From Chitinophagaceae bacterium (GTDB lineage: Bacteria; Bacteroidota; Bacteroidia; Chitinophagales; Chitinophagaceae), in NCBI GenBank assembly GCA_019638615.1, contig JAHBTL010000012.1, positions 85,982 through 149,981 on the forward strand: DNA of 64,000 nt, given 5' to 3'. Below are positions 7,007-16,834 of this stretch, one piece after another (position 1 is the first letter of the stretch; every line of letters begins with the position of its first letter). The notes below the pieces were generated by a model. That model was given only the letters and a program-made list of their open reading frames with translations. It was not told the DNA's origin and did not search any database. A program made the position numbers and the translations under genes.

Positions 7007-8119
7007 ATGGCTAATCTCAATTATAAACAATTCACGCTGGGTGTTGAGGAGGAATATATGGTAATAGACCCTCAAACATTTGAGCTAAAAAGCCACGAAC
7101 AGAAAATTGTTTCGGAAGGGCAAAAAATTATACGCGATAAAGTGAAGGCCGAAATGCACCAGGCGGTAGTGGAGGTAGGCACGGATATATGTGAAGATAT
7201 TGAGGCGGCTTATAATGATGTAGCTATACTGCGGAAAACGATCGCTTCCATTGCCGATGGATTGGGCTTAGGCATGGGCGCCGCGGGAACCCATCCTTTC
7301 AGCGCGTGGGAAAGCCAGTTGATAACAGACAATGTTCGCTACCACGAAATTGTAAATGAAATGCAGGATGCTGCAAGGAGCAATCTTATTTTCGGGCTGC
7401 ATGTGCATGTAGGGATGGAAAGCCGCAAAATGGCGATACATATCGCCAACTCGGCAAGATATTTCCTGCCGCACGTTTTTGCATTAAGCACCAATTCTCC
7501 CTTTTGGGAGGGCCGGCACACAGGTTTTAAATCATTCCGCACAAAAGTTTTTGATAAATTTCCACGAACCGGCATCCCTGATTTTTTTGAAAGCATAGAA
7601 GCGTATGACAACTATGTAAACCTGCTTATTAAAACCAATTGCATTGATAATGCCAAGAAGATTTGGTGGGATCTGCGGGTACATCCCTTTTTCAATACAG
7701 TAGAATTCAGGATATGCGACGTGCCGCTTACGGTAGATGAAACAATTGCCCTGGCAGCGCTTTTCCAGGCCATCTGTGCCAAATTATACAAGCTGCGCAT
7801 GCAGAATATGAACTTTATTCAGTACTCACGGGCGCTGGTAAACGAAAATAAATGGCGTGCCAGCCGTTACGGTCTGGACGGGCATTTAATAGATTTTGGT
7901 AAAGAAGAAGAGGTAAATACACGTGTACTGATTTATGAATTGCTGGATTTTGTAGACGACATGGTAGATAATCTTGGCTCCAGGAATCGCCTGGCAATGG
8001 TTCAAAAGATCATCGAGAACGGAACAGGCGCCGACAGGCAACTGGCAGTATATAACAACACACAAAGCCTGCAGTCGGTTGCTCAGTACATTCATACGCA
8101 GTTCCTGTCCGGTTTATAA
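7007..8119 (+). CDS. Carboxylate-amine ligase, GCS2 (glutamate-cysteine ligase type 2, YbdK-like)
   Basis: 370 residues, the usual length. Family hallmarks are GVEEEY (residues 12-17), GLHVHVG (about 129-135), the metal-binding stretch WWDLRVHPFFNTVEFRICD, and the C-terminal NRLAMVQKIIENGTGADRQL. Members ligate an amine to a gamma- or alpha-carboxylate with ATP; YbdK itself has only weak glutamate-cysteine ligase activity. Pairing with the upstream ATP-grasp gene resembles two-step peptide or amide synthesis. The stop is 12 bases from the convergent rfbD stop. The actual substrates are unknown. Confidence 0.9.
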   Translation: MANLNYKQFTLGVEEEYMVIDPQTFELKSHEQKIVSEGQKIIRDKVKAEMHQAVVEVGTDICEDIEAAYNDVAILRKTIASIADGLGLGMGAAGTHPFSAWESQLITDNVRYHEIVNEMQDAARSNLIFGLHVHVGMESRKMAIHIANSARYFLPHVFALSTNSPFWEGRHTGFKSFRTKVFDKFPRTGIPDFFESIEAYDNYVNLLIKTNCIDNAKKIWWDLRVHPFFNTVEFRICDVPLTVDETIALAALFQAICAKLYKLRMQNMNFIQYSRALVNENKWRASRYGLDGHLIDFGKEEEVNTRVLIYELLDFVDDMVDNLGSRNRLAMVQKIIENGTGADRQLAVYNNTQSLQSVAQYIHTQFLSGL

Positions 8120-8131
8120 GCCGTTCCTGTA

Positions 8132-8995
8132 TCAGGATAATAAGTTACGGATGCAGGTTTCCAGGCTCTGTTTCCAGGGGAGCATGGCAATACCATAGGC
8201 TTGAGTGATAGCAGAGGTATCCAATAAAGAAAAGCTGGGCCGTCTGGCCGGTGTCGGATAATCAGAAGACGGTATAGGATGGATATGGCAATTACTCCCC
8301 GTTAATTCCTTTATAGCCAGGGCAAACTGGTACCACGTAATGCGCCCTTCATTGCAATAGTGGTAGATACCCGCTTCTGAAGCGCCCGCCTCCACAATCT
8401 GTAAAATAGCCCCGGCGAGATCCCTGGCATAGGTCGGCGCACCTGTCTGGTCGTTCACTACCCTCACCTCATTTTTTTCCTGCATCAGCCTGAGCATGGT
8501 CTTCACAAAATTTTTACCATGTTCGCTGTATACCCATGAAGTTCTTATAACAACGGTAGCTGCATTCTCCGCCATTGTCAACTCTTCCCCTTTTGCTTTT
8601 GACAAACCATATACACTTCCGGGATCAACCTTTGAACCAGGCAGATAAGGTATTTCACTGTTGCCACCGAACACATAATCGGTAGAAATATGAATAAACC
8701 TGGTATTGTGCCTGCTGCACGCTCTAGCCAGTATACCCGCTCCCTGGGCGTTCACTGCAAAAGCATCTTCAACATGCGTTTCTGCCGCATCCACTGCAGT
8801 ATAGGCGGCACAGTTGATGCAAAAACCGGGCCTCGACTTTTCAAAAAAAGCAGCCACTGCAGCTTCATCATCAACAGGCAGAGCAGCACGGGACAGAAAA
8901 GCAAATTCATATTTATCAAATGCAGGTGCTATATCCTGTATGCTCCTGCCCAGTTGCCCCCCTGCACCTGTAATAATTACTTTTAATTTCTGCAT
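8132..8995 (-). CDS. rfbD: dTDP-4-dehydrorhamnose reductase
   Basis: Last step of dTDP-L-rhamnose synthesis. 287 residues from the ATG at 8995, preferred to a GTG three codons upstream. Short-chain dehydrogenase motifs: GAGGQLG for NAD(P)H, ISTDYVFGG, and the catalytic YGLSKAKGE (YxxxK). RTSWVYSEHGKNFV and TGAPTYARDLA are specific to the RmlD family. It starts 8 bases after the epimerase stop and is the last gene of the minus-strand nucleotide-sugar operon, convergent with the GCS2 gene. Confidence 0.96.
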   Translation of the reverse strand: MQKLKVIITGAGGQLGRSIQDIAPAFDKYEFAFLSRAALPVDDEAAVAAFFEKSRPGFCINCAAYTAVDAAETHVEDAFAVNAQGAGILARACSRHNTRFIHISTDYVFGGNSEIPYLPGSKVDPGSVYGLSKAKGEELTMAENAATVVIRTSWVYSEHGKNFVKTMLRLMQEKNEVRVVNDQTGAPTYARDLAGAILQIVEAGASEAGIYHYCNEGRITWYQFALAIKELTGSNCHIHPIPSSDYPTPARRPSFSLLDTSAITQAYGIAMLPWKQSLETCIRNLLS

Positions 8996-9003
8996 GATTA
9001 TCA

Positions 9004-9567
9004 CTACTGATCTTCAAATACAAAGTCATGATTACAATCTTTCAAGCCAGGGTGATGCTGATCCTTTTCAGAAAGTATAATATCGCCTGCGGGGATTTTC
9101 CAGTCGATATTTAATGCAGGATCGTTGTACATAATGCCCCTTTCGGAAGCTTTATCATAATTCTTGTCACATTTGTACAACACCACCGCTTTTTCGCTCA
9201 GTACAGAAAATCCATGCGCAAAGCCCCTGGGAATAAGCATTTGCAGTCTGTTGTCAGCATTCAGCTCAATACCAAAGGATTTTCCATAAAAAGGTGATCC
9301 TTTTCGTATATCTACCGCTACGTCCCAGATTCTTCCCTCCAGCACCCTTACCAGTTTCGCCTGAGCATGGGGATTGTTCTGAAAATGCAGTCCCCGTATT
9401 ACACCGTAGGAAGATAAAGATTGATTATCCTGCACCCATTGAAAGTTCAACCCTTCTTTTCTAAAAATGTTTTCATTATAGCTTTCGAAAAAATATCCCC
9501 TGGTATCTTCCAATACCAAAGGTTGAAAAACGAGTAAGCCGGGTATATCTGTTGTAGCAAAAGACAT
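9004..9567 (-). CDS. rfbC: dTDP-4-dehydrorhamnose 3,5-epimerase
   Basis: Cupin-fold epimerase, 187 residues, the normal size. RmlC signatures are DTRGYFFESYNE, GVIRGLHFQNNPHAQAKLVRV (with the catalytic His of GLHFQ), DVAVDIRKGSPFYGK and IPRGFAHGFSVLSE. It acts between RfbB and RfbD to give dTDP-4-keto-L-rhamnose. It lies between rfbB (about 50 bases upstream) and rfbD in one minus-strand operon. Confidence 0.96.
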   Translation of the reverse strand: MSFATTDIPGLLVFQPLVLEDTRGYFFESYNENIFRKEGLNFQWVQDNQSLSSYGVIRGLHFQNNPHAQAKLVRVLEGRIWDVAVDIRKGSPFYGKSFGIELNADNRLQMLIPRGFAHGFSVLSEKAVVLYKCDKNYDKASERGIMYNDPALNIDWKIPAGDIILSEKDQHHPGLKDCNHDFVFEDQ

Positions 9568-9619
9568 GAAACATGATTAAGCCATGAACAATGGAATGGA
9601 TGAAGATAAGAATGTTTCC

Positions 9620-10681
9620 TTATCTCTTTTGATACTGATCGGCATAATATTGCTGGTAAGCCCCGGTAGTAACATGATTGACCCAGTCCTGGTTCTGCAG
9701 GTACCAGTCCACTGTTTTTTCAAGCCCTTCTTCAAACTGCAGCGATGGCTGCCAGCCAAGCTCAGTAGTCAGCTTAGCAGCATCTATAGCGTATCGCAGG
9801 TCATGACCAGCCCTGTCTTTTACATAAGCAATCAACCTGGCGGATGAACCTTCCGGACGGTCTAACTTCTTATCCATAATGGAACACAATAACATTACCA
9901 GGTCAATATTCTTCCATTCATTGTGCCCGCCGATATTGTATTTTTCTCCCGGACGTCCCTTATGGAAAATAAGATCGATCGCCCTTGCATGATCCTCTAC
10001 CCATAGCCAATCGCGTACATTTTCTCCTTTGCCATATACAGGCAGCGGCTTACTGTGCAGGATATTATTGATCATTAAAGGAATCAGCTTTTCAGGAAAA
10101 TGGTGTGACCCATAATTGTTTGAGCAGTTAGACAATACTACCGGCAGCCCATAAGTATGATGGTATGCCATCACCAAATGATCGGAAGATGCCTTGGAAG
10201 CAGAATAGGGCGAACGCGGATCGTAGGGAGTTGTTTCAGTAAAGAAACCGGTTGCTCCCAAAGAACCATACACTTCGTCGGTAGAAACATGATAGAAGAG
10301 TTTACCCGTACTTTCTTTCCAGTTTTTTTTACAGGCATTTAAAAGAATGCCGGTTCCCAGCACATTGGTTTTAATAAAAGCCAGAGGGTCCATAATGGAA
10401 CGATCTACATGGCTTTCGGCAGCCAGGTGTATAATGGCATCAAACTTATACCGCGCAAACACACGATCAACAGCCTGCTCATCGCAAATATCAATGTGCT
10501 CAAAAACGTAATTGGGGAGCTGATCTACATCTTTTAAATTTTCGAGATTACCTGCATAGGTAAGCGCATCTATATTGACGATTTGGTAACCGGGGTATTT
10601 TTTTACAAACAGCCGTATAACATGAGAGCCGATAAAACCGGCTCCCCCTGTTATTCCAATTGTTTTATGATATGATGACAT
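9620..10681 (-). CDS. rfbB: dTDP-glucose 4,6-dehydratase
   Basis: Extended SDR, 353 residues: NAD motif GGAGFIGSHVIR, HLAAESHVDRSI, STDEVYGSLG, and catalytic Tyr/Lys in YSASKASSDHLV. SNNYGSHHFPEKLIP and GENVRDWLWVEDH are typical of RmlB. It produces dTDP-4-keto-6-deoxyglucose for rhamnose or for amino-deoxy sugars. The start codon overlaps the upstream dehydrogenase stop by one base (TAATG), indicating coupling. A glucose-1-phosphate thymidylyltransferase (rfbA) is not in this window. Confidence 0.96.
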   Translation of the reverse strand: MSSYHKTIGITGGAGFIGSHVIRLFVKKYPGYQIVNIDALTYAGNLENLKDVDQLPNYVFEHIDICDEQAVDRVFARYKFDAIIHLAAESHVDRSIMDPLAFIKTNVLGTGILLNACKKNWKESTGKLFYHVSTDEVYGSLGATGFFTETTPYDPRSPYSASKASSDHLVMAYHHTYGLPVVLSNCSNNYGSHHFPEKLIPLMINNILHSKPLPVYGKGENVRDWLWVEDHARAIDLIFHKGRPGEKYNIGGHNEWKNIDLVMLLCSIMDKKLDRPEGSSARLIAYVKDRAGHDLRYAIDAAKLTTELGWQPSLQFEEGLEKTVDWYLQNQDWVNHVTTGAYQQYYADQYQKR

Positions 10682-11976
10682 TATAAACTCCAGTATTTCA
10701 ATTTCGAAAGCCTGTTCCTGTATAACCCTTTCAGGTCTGCAAAAATAGCATTCGGATTGGTAATACTAAGCAAATAATCTTCTGAAAGATCCTTGTATTC
10801 ATTGTGTGGAACCCCGAGGATAACGGCATCGTAATTTTTACCTATTGCCGGCGATAGCGGGAATCCGTACTCGTGCTGCAGCTCTTCGCTGTCGGCATGA
10901 GGATCTACGATATCTACATTCAGCGAAAATGCACGCAATTCCCTCACCATGTCAATGATCTTTGAATTACGGATATCGCTCACATTTTCCTTAAAGGTTG
11001 CCCCCATGATCAATACCCGCGCCCCGGTGGCTTCTTTCGAATGTTTAATAATATGCTGAACTACTTTTTTTGCGACATACAGTGGCATTTCATCATTGAT
11101 AACCCTTCCTGCAAGGATTACCCGTGAATCGTAGCCAAGCGCGCTGGATTTGTAAGTAAGATAATAAGGGTCTACCCCGATACAGTGGCCGCCAACCAGT
11201 CCCGGCTGAAACTTCAGAAAGTTCCATTTGGTTCCGGCCGCTTCCAGCACCTCGAAAGTATTAATGCCTATCATGTCGAAAATGATTGACAGCTCATTCA
11301 TCAACGCAATGTTAAGATCGCGTTGCGTATTCTCTATTATTTTCGCAGCTTCGGCAACCTTGATACAAGAAGCCCTGTGTACGCCGGCTTTTACTACAAT
11401 TTCATACGTTTTGGCAATTTCCTCCAGCGCGCCGGCATCCGAGCCGGAAACCACTTTAATGATTTTCGCCAGTGTATGTTCTTTATCTCCCGGATTAATG
11501 CGCTCCGGAGAATAGCCCAGCTTAAAATCTTCTCCCATTTTAAGCCCGCTTAACTTTTCAATAATGGGCAAACAATCTTCTTCCGTACAGCCGGGATATA
11601 CGGTTGACTCGTATACCACATAATCGCCTTTCTTAATTACTTTGCCGATTGTTTCCGAAGCTTTTGTAACGGGTATCAGGTCGGGCACATTGTGCTCGTC
11701 TACCGGCGTGGGAACCGCTACAATAAAAAACCTGGCTTCCTTTAATACATCCAGCGAATTGGTAAAAACAATATCTGAATTTTCAAAAGCAGACGAATCG
11801 AGCTCATTGCTGGGATCAATTCCGTTTTTCATCATCTCAATGCGCTTTGCATTGATGTCGAAACCAATTACACTTACTTTTTTAGCAAATTCCAGCGCTA
11901 TGGGCAAGCCAACATAGCCTAAGCCAATTACTGCGAGCTTGGCCTTCTTATCAATGATATCCTGGTAAATTAACAT
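10681..11976 (-). CDS. UDP-N-acetylhexosamine 6-dehydrogenase (nucleotide sugar dehydrogenase, TviB/WbpO-like)
   Basis: 431 residues, UDP-sugar dehydrogenase family with three domains: NAD motif VIGLGYVGLPIALEF, substrate loop ESTVYPGCTEE, and the active-site Cys in GLVGGHCIGVDPYYLTYK. The GHCIGVDPYYL form marks enzymes that oxidise UDP-GlcNAc/UDP-GalNAc or UDP-ManNAc to uronates, as opposed to the UDP-glucose enzyme two genes upstream. It supplies an aminouronate for surface polysaccharide. It starts 4 bases after the decarboxylase-like gene stop and overlaps rfbB by one base. Confidence 0.88.
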   Translation of the reverse strand: MLIYQDIIDKKAKLAVIGLGYVGLPIALEFAKKVSVIGFDINAKRIEMMKNGIDPSNELDSSAFENSDIVFTNSLDVLKEARFFIVAVPTPVDEHNVPDLIPVTKASETIGKVIKKGDYVVYESTVYPGCTEEDCLPIIEKLSGLKMGEDFKLGYSPERINPGDKEHTLAKIIKVVSGSDAGALEEIAKTYEIVVKAGVHRASCIKVAEAAKIIENTQRDLNIALMNELSIIFDMIGINTFEVLEAAGTKWNFLKFQPGLVGGHCIGVDPYYLTYKSSALGYDSRVILAGRVINDEMPLYVAKKVVQHIIKHSKEATGARVLIMGATFKENVSDIRNSKIIDMVRELRAFSLNVDIVDPHADSEELQHEYGFPLSPAIGKNYDAVILGVPHNEYKDLSEDYLLSITNPNAIFADLKGLYRNRLSKLKYWSL

Positions 11977-11980
11977 GGGT

Positions 11981-12955
11981 TTATTTTTTAAATTCTTTAG
12001 GCAATTTATAAAGTTCTTCTTTAGGGAGGGTACTGAAATAATCGTATGTTAATTTCAATCCTTCCGCCCTGCTAATCAATGGCTGCCACCCCAAAATTTC
12101 CTTTGCTTTGCTTATATCCGGCTGTCGCTGTTTAGGATCGTCAACAGGTAACGGTTTATATACAATTTTCTGATTGGTGCCGGTCAATTTTATTATTTCT
12201 TCTGCAAAATCTTTTAAACTGATTTCATCAGGGTTACCAATATTAACAGGATAGGGATAATCACTATGTAATAACCGGTATATTCCTTCAATCAAATCGT
12301 CGACATAGCAAAACGAACGGGTTTGAGAACCATCTCCAAACACTGTTAAATCTTCACCGCGCAATGCCTGCCCTATGAAAGCAGGAAGCGCCCTGCCATC
12401 GTTAAGGCGCATACGAGGACCATACGTATTGAATATTCTGACTATTCTTGTTTCAAGGTGGTGATAGGTGTGGTATGCCATGGTAATAGCTTCCTGGAAA
12501 CGTTTGGCTTCGTCGTAAACTCCGCGGGGGCCTACGGGATTTACATTCCCCCAGTAATCTTCGGTTTGAGGATGCACCAACGGATCGCCATAAATTTCCG
12601 AAGTAGAAGCGATCAGCACTCTTGCACCTTTGCTTTTAGCCAATCCCAGGCAATTGTGTATACCCAACGATCCTACTTTTAAAGTAGGTATAGGGATTTT
12701 CAGGTAGTCAATCGGGCTCGCAGGAGAAGCAAAATGTAGAATGTAATCTAATGTACCGGGTACATGGATGAACCTGGAAACATCGTGGTGATAAAACTCG
12801 AATGATTCCAGCGGAAATAAATGCTCAATATTTTTAAGATCACCGGTAATCAGGTTATCCATTCCTATTACATGATACCCTTCTTTTATGAAACGATCAC
12901 ACAAATGAGACCCTAAAAATCCGGCAGCGCCGGTAATCAATATTCTTTTTTGCAT
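11981..12955 (-). CDS. UDP-glucuronate decarboxylase (UDP-xylose synthase)-type SDR
   Basis: 324 residues from the ATG at 12955, 4 bases after the ugd stop; a longer reading frame to 13024 would overlap ugd. Motifs: [52 protein letters not shown] and catalytic [11 protein letters not shown]. This set, especially SPASPxxY and TSExYGDP, is typical of UDP-xylose synthases. Next to ugd the pair would convert UDP-glucose to UDP-glucuronate and then UDP-xylose. A related UDP-glucuronate epimerase role is less likely. Confidence 0.92.
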   Translation of the reverse strand: MQKRILITGAAGFLGSHLCDRFIKEGYHVIGMDNLITGDLKNIEHLFPLESFEFYHHDVSRFIHVPGTLDYILHFASPASPIDYLKIPIPTLKVGSLGIHNCLGLAKSKGARVLIASTSEIYGDPLVHPQTEDYWGNVNPVGPRGVYDEAKRFQEAITMAYHTYHHLETRIVRIFNTYGPRMRLNDGRALPAFIGQALRGEDLTVFGDGSQTRSFCYVDDLIEGIYRLLHSDYPYPVNIGNPDEISLKDFAEEIIKLTGTNQKIVYKPLPVDDPKQRQPDISKAKEILGWQPLISRAEGLKLTYDYFSTLPKEELYKLPKEFKK

Positions 12956-12959
12956 AGCC

Positions 12960-14318
12960 TTATTTTGGAACAACGAGGGCGCGCCCAATACTTTCGTAAT
13001 AAAAGCCAAGTCCCCCGATGGCATTTATGTCGAAAAGGTTTCGTCCGTCAAATATCACCTTGTTCTTTATTTTAGATACTATTTTCAGGAAGTCCGGTGT
13101 CCGGAATTCGTTCCATTCCGTTGCAATAACCAGTGCGTCGGCGTCTTTTAAACAATCATACTGGTTATCAGCAAAGACAATCTTATCGCCCAGCACCTGC
13201 TTTACATTATTCATCGCTTCAGGATCGTAAGCCTCAACAGAAGCTCCTTCTTTTAGCAAAGCGTCTATTATATATAAAGCCGGCGCTTCCCGTATATCAT
13301 CCGTATTGGGTTTAAATGCCAGCCCCCAAACAGCAATTTTTTTTCCTGACAGGTTATTATCAAAATACGCTTTTATTTTAGGAACAAGATGAAGCTTTTG
13401 CCTTTCATTCACATCCATTACTGCATTCAGAATCTTAAAATCATACTTTACGTCTTCCGAACTTTTTACCAGGGCCTGCACATCTTTGGGAAAACAGCTT
13501 CCCCCATAGCCGATACCCGGAAATAAAAAGCGTTTGCCGATCCGGTCGTCGCTCCCTATTCCCTTCCGTACCATATCAACATCAGCTCCCAGTTTTTCGC
13601 AGAGCTGCGCAATTTCATTCATAAACGAAATTTTGGTAGCTAAAAATGAGTTGGCAGCATATTTAGTGAGTTCAGCAGAGCGAAGATCCATGTGAATGAC
13701 GGGATTCCCCTGTCTTACAAAAGGCGCATACAGGTCATTCATTACTTTTCTGGCTTTTTCAGACGAAGCGCCTATCACTACCCTGTCGGGTTTCATAAAA
13801 TCATCTACAGCAACCCCTTCTCTCAAAAACTCAGGATTCGATACTACATCAAAAGCGCCGATGCTTTTAAGATCCTGCCCCCCGGATAAAGCTTCTTTTG
13901 AGCTTTCAATGATGGCAGCTTCTACCTTTTCTGCCGTTCCAACCGGCACAGTACTTTTGTCAACGATCACTTTGTACTGCCCGGGTCTTATTATTTTACC
14001 CAGATCTTTTGCCACCCCCAGCACATACTTCAGATCAGCAGAACCATCTTCGCCCGGCGGGGTGGGCAAAGCCAGGAAAATCACGTCTGCATCTTCCACT
14101 CCTTTAGCAAGGTTATTCGTAAAATAAAGTCGTTCTTCTTTGATATTGCGTAAGAAAATTTTCTCCAAACCCGGCTCATAAATGGTTATCTGCCCCGACG
14201 ATAATTTCTTTACTTTATTTTCATCTATGTCTATACAGGTTACACTATTGCCTGTTTCTGCAAAACATGTTCCTGTTACAAGTCCCACATAGCCGGTGCC
14301 TACTACTGCAATTTTCAT
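12960..14318 (-). CDS. ugd: UDP-glucose 6-dehydrogenase
   Basis: 452 residues. N-terminal NAD domain [53 protein letters not shown], the linker helix with [17 protein letters not shown], active-site Cys in [16 protein letters not shown] and the C-terminal [16 protein letters not shown]. These are all diagnostic for UDP-glucose dehydrogenase. It makes UDP-glucuronate for the following decarboxylase and for polysaccharide. It lies second in the operon after the DegT aminotransferase, 13 bases downstream. Confidence 0.96.
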   Translation of the reverse strand: MKIAVVGTGYVGLVTGTCFAETGNSVTCIDIDENKVKKLSSGQITIYEPGLEKIFLRNIKEERLYFTNNLAKGVEDADVIFLALPTPPGEDGSADLKYVLGVAKDLGKIIRPGQYKVIVDKSTVPVGTAEKVEAAIIESSKEALSGGQDLKSIGAFDVVSNPEFLREGVAVDDFMKPDRVVIGASSEKARKVMNDLYAPFVRQGNPVIHMDLRSAELTKYAANSFLATKISFMNEIAQLCEKLGADVDMVRKGIGSDDRIGKRFLFPGIGYGGSCFPKDVQALVKSSEDVKYDFKILNAVMDVNERQKLHLVPKIKAYFDNNLSGKKIAVWGLAFKPNTDDIREAPALYIIDALLKEGASVEAYDPEAMNNVKQVLGDKIVFADNQYDCLKDADALVIATEWNEFRTPDFLKIVSKIKNKVIFDGRNLFDINAIGGLGFYYESIGRALVVPK

Positions 14319-14331
14319 ATTTGTTCAGTGT

Positions 14332-15462
14332 TTATGAATGTGTGAATTCGTTTACCTTTCCTGTAATCAAAGCAAGCTGGTCGTTGTCTAACTCGGTATG
14401 GATGGGAAGTGAAATCACTCTCTGCGTTAACCAGTCTGTAACAGGTAACTCAAAAGCGGATCCGCCAAACGATTCGAACATTTTTTGCCTGTGCGCAGGC
14501 ACAGGATAGTAAATCATAGAAGGGATATCATGGGAGGCAAGAAATTCGTGCAACTGATTGCGGTTTATCTCCTTTAATATTAATGTATATTGATGATATA
14601 CATGATTGGTATACGCCGCGACAAAAGGAGCGGTAATATTGGGATTGCCCGCAAATGCATTGTTGTAGAACGCTGCAGCTTTTTGCCTTGCAGCAATGTA
14701 TTCATTTAACTTTTTCAGCTTTACATTCAGCACAGCCGCCTGCAAGGTATCCAGCCTGGAATTACACCCTACCACATCATGATAATACCGGGCGCTTTGT
14801 CCGTGATTGGCTATCATTTTCAGCCTGGCTGCTAATTGATCGTCATTGGTACATATCGCTCCCCCATCTCCGTAACATCCCAGGTTTTTAGAAGGGAAGA
14901 ACGACGTACAACCTATCGTACCTATCGTGCCTGTTTTTTGGGTGGTCCCATTTTTAAAAGTATAATCACAGCCTATTGCCTGGGCATTGTCTTCTACTAC
15001 ATATAAATTATGTTGGGTTGCAATCTGCATAATGGCTTCCATATTGGCAGCCTGACCATACAAATGAACAGGTACAATTGCTTTGGTTTTTGAAGTAATG
15101 GCTTTTTCAATGGACTCCACATTCATGCAAAAGGTATCAGGATCAACATCCACAAAAACAGGCTTCAGTCGCAGCAATGCAATCACTTCGGTCGTAGCTA
15201 TGTAAGTAAAGGAAGGCGTAATGACTTCGTCTCCGGGTTGTAAACCCAGCGCCATTAACGCTATTTGCAATGCATCGGTACCGTTGGCACAGGGTATAAC
15301 ATGTTTTACCTGCAAATATGTTCCAAGGTTTTCCGTAAAATCCTGTACCGCTTTTCCATTAATAAAGGCGCAGCTATCCAGCACATCATGTATCGCAGCA
15401 TCTACATCGCGTTTAATATGTTCATACTGCTTTTTTAAATCAACCATTTGAATAGGCCGCAT
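14332..15462 (-). CDS. DegT/DnrJ/EryC1/StrS sugar aminotransferase
   Basis: 376 residues from the ATG at 15462; upstream sequence in the same frame would run into the divergent waaA gene and lies before the promoter. PLP aminotransferase for nucleotide sugars: MVDLKKQYEHIKRDVD, GTDALQIALMALG, VEDNAQAIG and the PLP lysine in TSFFPSKNLGCYGDGGAI. It adds an amino group to a keto-sugar nucleotide (WbpE/VioA-like). It is the promoter-proximal gene of the minus-strand nucleotide-sugar operon and may work with the UDP-HexNAc dehydrogenase to make a diamino-uronate; this is inferred. Confidence 0.92.
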   Translation of the reverse strand: MRPIQMVDLKKQYEHIKRDVDAAIHDVLDSCAFINGKAVQDFTENLGTYLQVKHVIPCANGTDALQIALMALGLQPGDEVITPSFTYIATTEVIALLRLKPVFVDVDPDTFCMNVESIEKAITSKTKAIVPVHLYGQAANMEAIMQIATQHNLYVVEDNAQAIGCDYTFKNGTTQKTGTIGTIGCTSFFPSKNLGCYGDGGAICTNDDQLAARLKMIANHGQSARYYHDVVGCNSRLDTLQAAVLNVKLKKLNEYIAARQKAAAFYNNAFAGNPNITAPFVAAYTNHVYHQYTLILKEINRNQLHEFLASHDIPSMIYYPVPAHRQKMFESFGGSAFELPVTDWLTQRVISLPIHTELDNDQLALITGKVNEFTHS

Positions 15463-15486
15463 AACCTCATTATTTTTAAATGGGTG

Positions 15487-15494
15487 CAAAAATA
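15487..15494 (-). promoter_or_regulatory. Promoter -7 element of the nucleotide-sugar operon
   Basis: Minus-strand TATTTTTG fits TAnnTTTG, with a TTG about 22 bases further upstream. Transcription would start near 15481, about 20 bases before the DegT start, and could cover seven genes to 8132. Confidence 0.55.
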
Positions 15495-15559
15495 GTAAAA
15501 TATATACAGGATAATCAATAGGTATTAGATTTGTAACATATTTTAATACATAGCAAATA

Positions 15560-16834
15560 GTGATTACCTTATTATACAATACTTTTACCGTTTTTTACGG
15601 ATTGGGCATCCGGCTTGCTTCCTTGTGGAATCCTAAAGCAAAACGCTGGGTCCGGGGAAGAAAAAACATCTTTTCAAGGCTAAAGACCGCCGTTGATAAT
15701 TTACCAAAAGATAATAAGGGCGTGGTGTGGATGCATTGTGCCTCGCTGGGCGAGTTTGAGCAGGGCCGCCCGGTGATAGAGCAACTAAAAAAGGATAATC
15801 CCCGTATTTCCATAGTAATAACATTCTTTTCCCCCTCGGGCTATGAAATAAGGAAAAATTATACCGGCGCTGACCTTGTTTTTTACCTGCCATTAGATAC
15901 ACCCCGGAATGCAAAACAATTTGTCAATATGGTCAAACCTACCCTGGTATTGTGGATACGTTACGAATTCTGGTTTCATTACCTGCATGAACTTAAAAAA
16001 AAGCAGGTACCCGTATTACTGGTATCAGGCGTATTCAGGGAAGGCGATATCTTTTTTAAAAAATATGGCCAATACTGGCGCAATACATTAAAGAATTTCT
16101 CCCATTTTTTTGTACAAACCCCCGAGTCTGAAACCATGCTCCGTACCATAGGGTTTACGCAAAATGTAACACTGTCGGGAGATACCCGTTTCGACAGGGT
16201 TTCGGCTATTGCGGAGGACTTTAGCCCTATTCCTGAAATCGCTTCATTTTGCAGCGGACATAAGGTGCTGGTAGCAGGAAGCACCTGGACGGATGATGAA
16301 GAAGAGCTGACACACTATGTACGGGTAAATAAAGATATCCGTTTTATTATAGCGCCGCACGAGGTAGATGAGGAGAATATAAAAGATGTACAAAAGGAGT
16401 TCCCGTCCTCTGTCCGTTTTTCTGTATTAAAGCAACAAGGAATGCCCGGCAACACGCCCCTGCCTGTTAATGCAGTTATTATTGATAATATAGGAATGCT
16501 CTCCCGGTTGTACTATTATGCCGACGTGGCTTATGTAGGCGGCGGTTTTGGTACAGGCTTGCACAATATACTGGAGGCGGCAGTTTACGGTAAGCCTGTG
16601 ATTTTCGGACCCTATTACCAGGATCATTACGAAGCTATTGAAATGGAAGCGGCGGGCGGCGCCACCAGCATAGAAAACGCACTGGAACTGGAAACTGTCT
16701 TAAACCGTTTTTGGAACAACCCGGACGGGTTAAAAAAGAGCGGGGAAGCAGCGGGGATCTACATTCGATCCAACACGGGCGCTACCGAAAAAATTACCGG
16801 CTATATTCAAAGGAACCGCCTTCTTACCAACTGA
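15560..16834 (+). CDS. waaA: 3-deoxy-D-manno-octulosonic acid (Kdo) transferase
   Basis: Inner-membrane enzyme that transfers Kdo from CMP-Kdo to lipid A precursor. 424 residues from a GTG start. One N-terminal membrane anchor (LLYNTFTVFYGLGIRLASLW) is followed by a GT-B fold with VVWMHCASLGEFEQGRPVIE (catalytic Glu of the GEF motif), SGDTRFDRV, and the C-terminal nucleotide-binding AYVGGGFGTGLHNILEAAVYGKPV. It confirms a Gram-negative outer membrane with LPS. It is divergent from the polysaccharide operon and overlaps the convergent gene at its 3' end by 28 bases. Confidence 0.96.
   Translation: MITLLYNTFTVFYGLGIRLASLWNPKAKRWVRGRKNIFSRLKTAVDNLPKDNKGVVWMHCASLGEFEQGRPVIEQLKKDNPRISIVITFFSPSGYEIRKNYTGADLVFYLPLDTPRNAKQFVNMVKPTLVLWIRYEFWFHYLHELKKKQVPVLLVSGVFREGDIFFKKYGQYWRNTLKNFSHFFVQTPESETMLRTIGFTQNVTLSGDTRFDRVSAIAEDFSPIPEIASFCSGHKVLVAGSTWTDDEEELTHYVRVNKDIRFIIAPHEVDEENIKDVQKEFPSSVRFSVLKQQGMPGNTPLPVNAVIIDNIGMLSRLYYYADVAYVGGGFGTGLHNILEAAVYGKPVIFGPYYQDHYEAIEMEAAGGATSIENALELETVLNRFWNNPDGLKKSGEAAGIYIRSNTGATEKITGYIQRNRLLTN

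Noticed and set aside
14332-15579. Longer N-terminus for the DegT aminotransferase
   Set aside because: The extra 39 codons lie upstream of the predicted promoter and overlap the divergent waaA start; the family begins at the ATG at 15462.
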